Assembly: GCA_945862535.1 (NCBI GenBank)
Contig: CAMAYG010000003.1
Location: forward strand, 1 to 64,000
Length of the DNA stretch: 64,000 nt
DNA from: Rickettsia typhi
GTDB lineage: Bacteria; Pseudomonadota; Alphaproteobacteria; Rickettsiales; UBA1997
Direction of reading: 5' to 3'
Shown: positions 57,337-64,000 of the stretch, piece after piece
Layout: the number at the start of each line of letters is the position of its first letter
Position numbering within the stretch: position 1 is the first letter of the stretch
The notes under the pieces: generated by a model
What the model was told of the DNA's origin: nothing
The model's input: the letters and a program-made list of their open reading frames with translations, nothing else
Database searches by the model: none
Position numbers and translations under genes: made by a program

Positions 57337-57609
57337 ATGCTGTTTAATTTTCTAAAGCAAGCTATTGCTATAACCAAGATTATTGTTGTTTTATTGCTTC
57401 TGGTTGTTATTACAATTCTTATGATTAACAATCGCGAGATTATTGCCATTAGGGGCTATTCGCCAATTTTGCCATTCGAATTTCAGGCCCCGATTTTTGT
57501 TGTAATATTTGTTTTTTTTGTTTTTGGATTTTTATGCGGTTATTTATTATTTGGTGTCAAAACTATTTCTAAGAAAATTTTTCGTAAAAAAAATCTTTTA
57601 AAGAAGTAA
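57337..57609 (+). CDS. LapA-domain (DUF1049-like) small membrane protein
   Basis: 90 residues with two membrane helices (about 12-32 and 50-72) separated by a short loop with NNREIIAIRGYSP and LPFEFQAP. This is the layout of the lipopolysaccharide-assembly LapA domain: the first helix, an N-rich loop, then a Gly-containing second helix (FGFLCGYLLFG) and a basic tail. The LapB tetratricopeptide partner is not adjacent. The assignment is from architecture and short motifs. It is probably cotranscribed with topA. Confidence 0.7.
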   Translation: MLFNFLKQAIAITKIIVVLLLLVVITILMINNREIIAIRGYSPILPFEFQAPIFVVIFVFFVFGFLCGYLLFGVKTISKKIFRKKNLLKK

Positions 57610-57854
57610 TTTATGTCATGTATTTAAGCATAGGAAATGGTGCGATGCTATTTTTATTAAATAATAATATTAGTTTCCTAGCGCGGCTAGAAAATCATGT
57701 TTTTTACTTAGCACAGCTTAAAAATAATATTTTGCCTAAGGTGTCATTATTTAGTGGAAATACTATAACATTTGCTTGATTTATAAGATTAGGCAATTAA
57801 AATGCACCTTTATTTGATTTCTTAAATTTATATCAATCCATAATCAGTCAAACG

Positions 57855-59144
57855 ATGGTAAATAATCTTAGTGTTCTTGGTAGTAAGGAAATTCTATTGG
57901 TTGCCGAAAATATTGCTCACGAAAAAGGCATTTCTCCTCAGGAAATTGTCGAAGCAATGGAAGAGGGTATTAAAATGGCCGCTAAAAAAAAATATGGTCA
58001 TCACTTGGCGATAGAGTGTAAAATAGACCGTAAAAGCGGTATTATTAAGCTTTTTAATAATTTAGAGGTTGTAGAAAATGAAAATTTTGAAGACTTCGAC
58101 AGCAGAACTCAAATTGTTTTAAAAGATGCAAAGTTGCAAAACGATGAAGCGGAAATTGGTGATTATATCTCTAGAGAATTGCCCCCGATAGATCTAAACA
58201 GAGTTGTTGTTCAGGTTGCTCGTAGTGAAATTTTTAAAAAAGTGCGGGAAGCTGAAAAGAATAAGGAATACAAAGATTTTCATAAAAGAATTGGCGATGT
58301 TGTTAGTGCTTTGGTAAAAAAAGTTGGTATTAAAAATGTGGTTATGGAGGTAGATGGTTACGAAGCTGTCTTACATGAAAGTGGCATCATACCTAGGGAA
58401 AATTTTAAAGTTGGCGACCGTGTCCGTGTTTATGTCGAAGATGTTCGTCGCGAGATGATTGGTGCCCAGATCTTCCTCTCAAGAACACACCAAAACTTTT
58501 TGGTAAAATTGTTCGAGCAGGAAGTTCCAGAATTAGGCGATGGCAATATTGAAGTAAAGGCTGTTGCCCGCGATCCGGGTTCGAGGGCAAAAATTGCCAT
58601 CTACTCCAGAAGAGAAGACATAGATATTATTGGTGCCTTTATTGGTATTCGTGGTAGCAGGGTTCAGTCTGTTAGTTCGGAATTGCGAGGCGAAAAAATT
58701 GATATTATTAAATATTCTTCAAATGTTGCTGAAATGGTAATAAACTCCCTTACCCCAGCAAAAATCAACAAGGTAATTGTTGATGAAGAAAATAAATTAA
58801 TCGAAGTTGTTGTTGCGGAAGATCAGCTTAGTTTAGCTATCGGCAGAGGTGGGCAAAATGTTAAACTTGCCTCAAGGTTAATTAATTATAGGATTGATGT
58901 TATTACCGACGATCAAGAATCTTTAAGAAGAACCACAGAATTTAATCAAGCTTCGGAGTTGTTTATTTCTGCCCTAGATGTCGAGGAGATGATAGCTAAT
59001 CTATTAGCCTCGGAAGGGTTTTTGTCGATAGAGGATATTGCTAATTCAGAAATTAATGAAATAGCGGTAATTGAAGGTTTTGATGAAGAGGTAGCTTCCG
59101 AAATAAAAAGAAGAGCCGAAGATTATTTGCACAAAAACAATTAG
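57855..59144 (+). CDS. nusA: transcription termination/antitermination factor NusA
   Basis: Binds RNA polymerase and nascent RNA to control pausing, termination and antitermination. The N-terminal polymerase-binding domain comes first (EAMEEGIKMAAKKKYG). S1 is near 135-200 (VGDRVRVYVEDV). KH1 and KH2 follow (SRAKIAIYS, GIRGSRVQSVSSELRGEKIDII, LSLAIGRGGQNVKLASRL). One helix-hairpin-helix domain ends the protein. At 429 residues it is shorter than most alphaproteobacterial NusA (about 500-540) because the acidic C-terminal repeats are missing. rimP is not upstream, where a 245-bp gap has no gene. Confidence 0.96.
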   Translation: MVNNLSVLGSKEILLVAENIAHEKGISPQEIVEAMEEGIKMAAKKKYGHHLAIECKIDRKSGIIKLFNNLEVVENENFEDFDSRTQIVLKDAKLQNDEAEIGDYISRELPPIDLNRVVVQVARSEIFKKVREAEKNKEYKDFHKRIGDVVSALVKKVGIKNVVMEVDGYEAVLHESGIIPRENFKVGDRVRVYVEDVRREMIGAQIFLSRTHQNFLVKLFEQEVPELGDGNIEVKAVARDPGSRAKIAIYSRREDIDIIGAFIGIRGSRVQSVSSELRGEKIDIIKYSSNVAEMVINSLTPAKINKVIVDEENKLIEVVVAEDQLSLAIGRGGQNVKLASRLINYRIDVITDDQESLRRTTEFNQASELFISALDVEEMIANLLASEGFLSIEDIANSEINEIAVIEGFDEEVASEIKRRAEDYLHKNN

Positions 59145-59305
59145 AATTTCTTGAGATATCTTATCAATTGATTGATTAATGTAATTTAATAATGCAATCC
59201 AAATTAATGTAATATATTAGGGGTTGGTAAAACTGACCGTGTTAACAGTAAAATTTTTATCGTTTTAACTTGCTAGCCTTTAATTAACAATGTAACACTT
59301 ACCGT

Positions 59306-62206
59306 ATGAATAATCAAGATAGCAAAAATAACCAAGAGAAAGGCAATCGCTCCACTCTTACCCTAAAAATTCGTGGCGATAACAACTCTGGCAATTCTAA
59401 CACTAGTTCCGAGAAGAGAGCAGAGATGAAATCTAATGAAAAGTTCAACTCTTCTAGTAGGAATCGTGGAGTGCAAGTAACGATAAAAGGTAGAAAATCT
59501 GGTGCCGATATTGCAAAGAAAGGCAATAATTTTGGCAATATAGATTCTGGAAGCCTTAATGTAGACGAAATCAAGGCTCGCTATCTTGCGGTTTCTGGAG
59601 TTAATTCTGGTAATTCTAGTAAAATAGACAATAACGATGCGGTTTTAAGATTAAAAAATAGCATTCGCAAGAAAGAAGGGCATAATCAATCTGCCAATAA
59701 AATCGAGGAAGTTAACGAGCCTCACTTAAAACACAGCGAAAATTCCGAGGATAATCATAATTTTGTTAGTGAAACAAATTCAGATGAAATTTGCGATGCA
59801 ACACAAGAAGAAATGTCTCGAAGCGAGTCAGTGGAAGAGTCTACAGGCTCTAATCAAGAATTAGAAAGTTCTGAAGTGATTGAAGTTAATAATCATCAAG
59901 AAGAAAACGGCAATTTATTGTCTAGTGAAGAGCATAAAGAAGATTTAATAGAAAAGAGTCAAATTACACATTCTGTAACTAGTTTTACAACTAATAACCA
60001 AGGCAATCCTTTTGACAAAATTACTGCTGGTCGTAATTTAGCAAATAATGTCAATACCTTAGCAGTTAGTGATGAAAAAAAGAAAAAAACACCATTTAAG
60101 GTCGATCCTTTCGATGTTCGTAGTAAAATCAGGCAAAGCATTGAGACTAGTAATAAAGAGAAGCTAGAAAAAGAGAAGTTTTTGCAAGAAAAGAAAAATG
60201 CCGAAGAAAAGCAAAAACAAGAGCAAGTTCAGAAGACTAATGTTGAAAAAGAGTTAAAAAAACCTAAAACCCGTGCTGAAAATATTATTGCCGACGAAGA
60301 AGAGAAGAAGAAAAATAAATTTTCCAATAAAACTGAAAAAGTTAATACTAGAAAATTAACATATTTTATCGATAATGACGACGAAGATGGGTCGTTTAGA
60401 AAGAAAAAACGAAAATCACGACATGAAGCAAATAACAACGATAAAGAATATAAAAGAATTTCTCGAGAAGTTATATTGCCAGAGTTAATTCAAGTTGCCG
60501 ATTTGGCAGACAGAATGTCGGAGAAGGTTGGTGATGTAGTGAAAAAGCTATTTTCAATGGGTATGGTTGCAACAAGCAATCAGGTTATAGATGCCGATAC
60601 AGCAGAGTTGATTATTAGTGAATTTGGCCATAGCTTTAAAAGAGTTCAATCTTCGGATGTTGAAAATGTTCTGGAAGAAGATAATGGAGAATTCGAATTA
60701 CTACCAAGAGCTCCAGTAGTTACGATAATGGGGCATGTCGATCATGGCAAAACCTCGTTGCTCGATGCCTTAAGATCTACCGATGTTGCAAGTAGGGAGA
60801 GCGGAGGCATTACTCAACATATTGGCGCTTCAAGAATTCAGCTAGAAAGCGGTCAATTCATTACTTTCCTTGACACCCCTGGTCACGAAGCTTTTACAGA
60901 GATGAGGTCTCGCGGTGCTAATGTTACCGATATTGTTGTTTTGGTTGTGGCGGCTGACGATGGAGTAAAAGAACAAACTATTGAAGCGATTAATCATGCC
61001 AAAGCTGCCAATGTACCAATTATTATTGCTGTTAATAAGATAGATCGACCTGGTGCCGATCCTACTAGGGTAAAAAACGAATTATTGGCACATAATGTTG
61101 TTGCTGAAGATTTAGGTGGCGATTCTATTTTTATTGAAGTTTCGGCAAAGAAAAGAATCAACCTAGATAAACTCGAAGAGGCGATATTATTGCAAGCGGA
61201 AGTTTTAGAATTAAAAAGTCGTCATCATGGCAAGGCAAATGGTGTTGTAATAGAATCTCGTATCGATACTAATAATGGTGTTGTTGCGAGTATATTAGTG
61301 CAAAATGGTGTTTTAAATGTTGGCGACTTAATCGTTGTAGGAACTGCATATGGTAAAATAAGAAGAATGCTCGACGATAAAGGTAAATCTATTAAAGTCG
61401 CCACTCCTTCTGTTCCTGTAGAAATTATGGGTCTTGATATGGCTCCAAAAGCAGGCGATAAATTTGTTGAAGTCGAAGAAGAGAAGCAGGCTAGGGAAAT
61501 AATTAGTTATCGTAGCCGTAAACTAAAAGATGAAAAGGTAATGAAAAATTCCGCCAGAACTACTGCTGAAATATTTAAAACCAGCGGAACGGACAGTTTG
61601 AAATATCTTAATATCATTATTAAGGGCGATGTCAATGGTTCGGTTGAGGCAATTCAGGGCTCTATTCTTAAATTATCTTCGGAAGAAGTGGCGATTAAAA
61701 TAATCCATGCCGCTACTGGCGGCATTACTCAAAGCGATATTGCATTGGCCGCAGTTTCTGGTGCGGTAGTTATTGGCTTTAATGTCAGATCTAACAACGA
61801 AGCAAAAACATTAGCTGAAAATAAAAATATCGATGTTCGCTATTATTCGATAATATACAACTTGGTCGATGAGTTAAAGCTGTTGCTTTCTGGCATGTTA
61901 AGCCCAATACACACCGAAAATTATCTTGGTTCGGCACAGATTAGGCAGGTGTTTAAAATTAGTGGACTTGGTAAGATTGCAGGTGGTTTCGTATTAGATG
62001 GTATTATAAAAAGAAATGCTAAGGTTAGATTGTTGCGCGATAATATTGTAATATTTGAAGGTATTTTAAAAACCCTTAAAAGATTCAAAGACGATGCAAA
62101 AGAAGTTAAAACTGGCTTTGAATGTGGCTTCTCACTAGAAAATTACGACGATATTAAAGAGCAAGATGTTGTCGAATGTTTTGAAATAGTAGAGCAAAAA
62201 CGTTAA
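59306..62206 (+). CDS. infB: translation initiation factor IF-2
   Basis: GTPase that brings initiator tRNA to the 30S subunit. A long N-terminal region of about 400 residues is Asn/Ser/Glu/Lys-rich and low in complexity. The conserved core follows: G1 GHVDHGKT, G3 DTPGHEAF, G4 NKIDRPGA, then domains II, III (VNGSVEAIQGSIL, AATGGITQSDI) and IV ending in FEIVEQKR. 966 residues. It follows nusA by 161 bases; the ylxR gene that commonly separates them is missing. rbfA is not downstream either: purF follows 27 bases later. Confidence 0.97.
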   Translation: MNNQDSKNNQEKGNRSTLTLKIRGDNNSGNSNTSSEKRAEMKSNEKFNSSSRNRGVQVTIKGRKSGADIAKKGNNFGNIDSGSLNVDEIKARYLAVSGVNSGNSSKIDNNDAVLRLKNSIRKKEGHNQSANKIEEVNEPHLKHSENSEDNHNFVSETNSDEICDATQEEMSRSESVEESTGSNQELESSEVIEVNNHQEENGNLLSSEEHKEDLIEKSQITHSVTSFTTNNQGNPFDKITAGRNLANNVNTLAVSDEKKKKTPFKVDPFDVRSKIRQSIETSNKEKLEKEKFLQEKKNAEEKQKQEQVQKTNVEKELKKPKTRAENIIADEEEKKKNKFSNKTEKVNTRKLTYFIDNDDEDGSFRKKKRKSRHEANNNDKEYKRISREVILPELIQVADLADRMSEKVGDVVKKLFSMGMVATSNQVIDADTAELIISEFGHSFKRVQSSDVENVLEEDNGEFELLPRAPVVTIMGHVDHGKTSLLDALRSTDVASRESGGITQHIGASRIQLESGQFITFLDTPGHEAFTEMRSRGANVTDIVVLVVAADDGVKEQTIEAINHAKAANVPIIIAVNKIDRPGADPTRVKNELLAHNVVAEDLGGDSIFIEVSAKKRINLDKLEEAILLQAEVLELKSRHHGKANGVVIESRIDTNNGVVASILVQNGVLNVGDLIVVGTAYGKIRRMLDDKGKSIKVATPSVPVEIMGLDMAPKAGDKFVEVEEEKQAREIISYRSRKLKDEKVMKNSARTTAEIFKTSGTDSLKYLNIIIKGDVNGSVEAIQGSILKLSSEEVAIKIIHAATGGITQSDIALAAVSGAVVIGFNVRSNNEAKTLAENKNIDVRYYSIIYNLVDELKLLLSGMLSPIHTENYLGSAQIRQVFKISGLGKIAGGFVLDGIIKRNAKVRLLRDNIVIFEGILKTLKRFKDDAKEVKTGFECGFSLENYDDIKEQDVVECFEIVEQKR

Positions 62207-62233
62207 TAACTTTATATTATCCTAATTTAAAAA

Positions 62234-63637
62234 ATGATACCACTAGACAAAATGCACGAAGAATGCGGTGTTTTTGCAATTGTTAATTCTAACGATGCAG
62301 CAACTAATACTGCTCTTGGTTTGCATGCCTTGCAACATCGCGGTCAAGAAGCAGGGGGTATTGTTGTTATTGCTCCAGATAAAACTTTCAATATTCATCA
62401 TTCCGATGGCTTAATTGCCGATAACTTTAACAGTCAAGAGGTTGTTAGTAAGCTTCAGGGGCGAACTGCAATTGGTCATGTTCGCTATTCTACTGCTGGT
62501 AAAAAAACAGCCCGTAACTATCAGCCGATATTTGCCGAATTAAATCTTGGCCCTATTGCCATTGCTCATAATGGCAATTTAACTAATGCAATCAAGCTTC
62601 GCAACGACTTAATTAATCGCGGAGCAATATTTCAATCTACTATGGATACCGAAGTAATTATTCATTTGATTGCTCTTAGTAAAAAAAATAATCTTTTAGA
62701 AAAAATTATCGATGCGGTATCGCAAATTGAAGGGGCTTTTTCTTTGGTTATTCTTAGTTCAGGCGGAGTTTTTGCAATTAGAGATTCTCACGGAGTTAGG
62801 CCTCTATCGTTAGGGAGAGTTGGTGATTCTTGGGTTGTGGCATCGGAAACTTGTGCTCTAGACATTATTGGTGCGAGTTTTGTTCGCGATGTTGAAAAGG
62901 GTGAAATGCTATTTATTAGCAACGATCCGCAAAATAAACCTCAGTCTTCCTTTCCTTTTGTTGTTAAGAAAAGCAAGTTCTGTATCTTTGAATTTGTTTA
63001 TTTTTCTCGTCCCGATAGCACAATAGACAGTAAAAATGTTTATCAGATGCGAAAAAATATTGGTATGGAATTGGCAAGAGAGGTTGTGATTGATGCCGAT
63101 GTTGTGGTGCCAGTGCCAGATTCTGGAGTGGCGGCGGCAATTGGCTATGCTAATCAATCTAATATTCCTTTTGAGTTAGGAATTATTAGGAATCACTATG
63201 TAGGTCGCACCTTTATCGAGCCTACCGAAAAAATTCGTAATTTTGGGGTAAAATTAAAGCATAATGCCAATTCAATAGTTATTCGCAACAAGAGAGTAAT
63301 TTTAATTGACGACAGCATCGTTCGTGGCACTACTTCGAAGAAGATAGTTCAAATGATTCGCGATGCTGGTGCTCTAGAGGTTCATTTGGTTATTGCCTCT
63401 CCGCCAACAATTTCGCCTTGTTTTTATGGTGTAGATACTCCAAACAAAGAAGCTCTTATTGCCTCTAAACACTCGGTCGACGAAGTAGCAAAGATTATCG
63501 GTGTAGATACATTGCATTATCTAAGTATTGACGGTTTGTATCGTGCAATTCTTAACAATCCTCGCAATGATAACGAACCACAATTTTGCGATGCCTGTTT
63601 CTCCGATCAATACCCCATTACCTTAACCGATAAATAA
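62234..63637 (+). CDS. purF: amidophosphoribosyltransferase
   Basis: First committed step of purine synthesis: PRPP and glutamine to phosphoribosylamine. The class II amidotransferase Cys is residue 11 (EECGVFAI), after a short propeptide that should be removed. GLHALQHRGQEAGG, HVRYSTAG and HNGNLTNA follow. The phosphoribosyltransferase half has VPVPDSGVAAAIG and PRPP loop LIDDSIVRGTT. 467 residues. Its presence means purines can be made de novo, unlike in Rickettsia but as in Anaplasmataceae. The short spacing suggests cotranscription with infB. Confidence 0.97.
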   Translation: MIPLDKMHEECGVFAIVNSNDAATNTALGLHALQHRGQEAGGIVVIAPDKTFNIHHSDGLIADNFNSQEVVSKLQGRTAIGHVRYSTAGKKTARNYQPIFAELNLGPIAIAHNGNLTNAIKLRNDLINRGAIFQSTMDTEVIIHLIALSKKNNLLEKIIDAVSQIEGAFSLVILSSGGVFAIRDSHGVRPLSLGRVGDSWVVASETCALDIIGASFVRDVEKGEMLFISNDPQNKPQSSFPFVVKKSKFCIFEFVYFSRPDSTIDSKNVYQMRKNIGMELAREVVIDADVVVPVPDSGVAAAIGYANQSNIPFELGIIRNHYVGRTFIEPTEKIRNFGVKLKHNANSIVIRNKRVILIDDSIVRGTTSKKIVQMIRDAGALEVHLVIASPPTISPCFYGVDTPNKEALIASKHSVDEVAKIIGVDTLHYLSIDGLYRAILNNPRNDNEPQFCDACFSDQYPITLTDK

Positions 63638-63664
63638 AATAATTTACTCTTTTATTCTTAAAAA

Positions 63665-64000
63665 ATGTTCGGTTTATCGTTGTTCGAATTTATAATTATT
63701 CTTATTGTGGCAACAATTGTTATTAAGCCAAAAGATATGCCAGAAGTGGTTTATTTTGTGGCAAAACTAGCAATACGTTTGCGTCGCTTTCTTAGTGGTA
63801 TCAAAGCGAAATATCAAAAATTTGAAGATGAAATTGGTTTAGCAAAAATAAAAGAAACAATTAATCAAGAATTACTACTGGAAGACTTAGAAAAACAACA
63901 CAAAACCAGTGTTAACAATGCTTTAAACGGCCAAATATTTCACGAGATTCAGCAAGATAAAGCTACTTCAATCGCTAATAACCAAGATTCTCTCTCTTTA
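63665..64000 (+). CDS. tatB: Sec-independent protein translocase protein TatB (partial, runs off window)
   Basis: The first 112 residues are visible, with the frame open at the window end. MFGLSLFEFIIILIVATIVIKPKDMPE is an N-out membrane helix followed by the short hinge with Pro-Lys-Asp, and an amphipathic helix (VVYFVAKLAIRLRRFLSGI) comes next, as in TatA/TatB proteins. Length beyond 100 residues and the absence of TatA's FGxKKLP-type hinge favour TatB. Twin-arginine export of folded proteins would need TatA and TatC, not seen here. It begins 27 bases after purF. Confidence 0.85.
   Translation, partial: MFGLSLFEFIIILIVATIVIKPKDMPEVVYFVAKLAIRLRRFLSGIKAKYQKFEDEIGLAKIKETINQELLLEDLEKQHKTSVNNALNGQIFHEIQQDKATSIANNQDSLSL

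Overview
The window is AT-rich (about one third GC by eye). It reads as the chromosome of a host-associated alphaproteobacterium, most probably of the order Rickettsiales. Four things point there: an orphan Rickettsiales-style VirB3 of a P-type type IV secretion system; operons broken into single genes (nuoD alone, sdhAB without sdhCD, nusA-infB without rimP or ylxR); an IleRS of the long Rickettsia-like type; and several unrecognised proteins with effector-like features. It keeps more biosynthesis than Rickettsia itself (purF, glmS, panD, ispG, ilvE, hemF, half of carB). A Midichloria- or Deianiraea-like lineage is possible, but the family cannot be fixed from this window.

Layout. 1-3670 (minus): the end of a YejE-type ABC permease, an AmpD/AmiD amidase, ispG, and a beta-barrel outer-membrane protein whose last codons are repeated in a 90-bp tandem array. 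3.9-7.4 kb (plus): cmk, sdhA, sdhB. 7.6-10.1 kb (minus): a small protein ending in a CaaX box, tatD, tpiA and a remnant of RNase D. 10.7-21.8 kb (plus): dnaA, a PolB-like exonuclease, two low-complexity unknown proteins around glmS, nuoD, the N-terminal half of carB, hemF. 21.9-26.0 kb (minus): a type III restriction-modification pair beside tRNA-Leu, with a dinucleotide repeat directly after the mod start codon. 26.2-29.0 kb (minus): a polytopic membrane protein and grpE. 29.3-35.0 kb (plus): clpP, clpX, ilvE, ppdK. 35.2-35.7 kb (minus): virB3 and a tiny membrane protein. 36.0-39.6 kb (plus): ftsK and a two-membrane-helix protein split by one in-frame stop. 39.8-49.1 kb (minus): an IleRS fragment containing a whole GNAT acetyltransferase domain, an unknown protein, uvrC, panD, a large acidic unknown protein, phrB. 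49.1-52.9 kb (plus): rmuC, an Old Yellow Enzyme, mrp. 52.9-54.7 kb: mostly non-coding, with one MORN-like ORF. 54.7-64.0 kb (plus): topA, a LapA-like protein, nusA, infB, purF and the start of tatB.

How the parts fit. The core genes cover replication and repair (dnaA, topA, uvrC, phrB, rmuC, ftsK), translation and transcription (infB, nusA), protein quality control (clpPX, grpE) and central metabolism (sdhAB, ppdK, tpiA, nuoD). Between them sit the lineage-specific pieces most worth attention: the IleRS-GNAT chimera, the CaaX protein, the apparently phase-variable type III system, the repeated outer-membrane-protein tail, and a family of inverted repeats next to the unknown genes. No CRISPR array, rRNA, intact transposase or prophage was seen.
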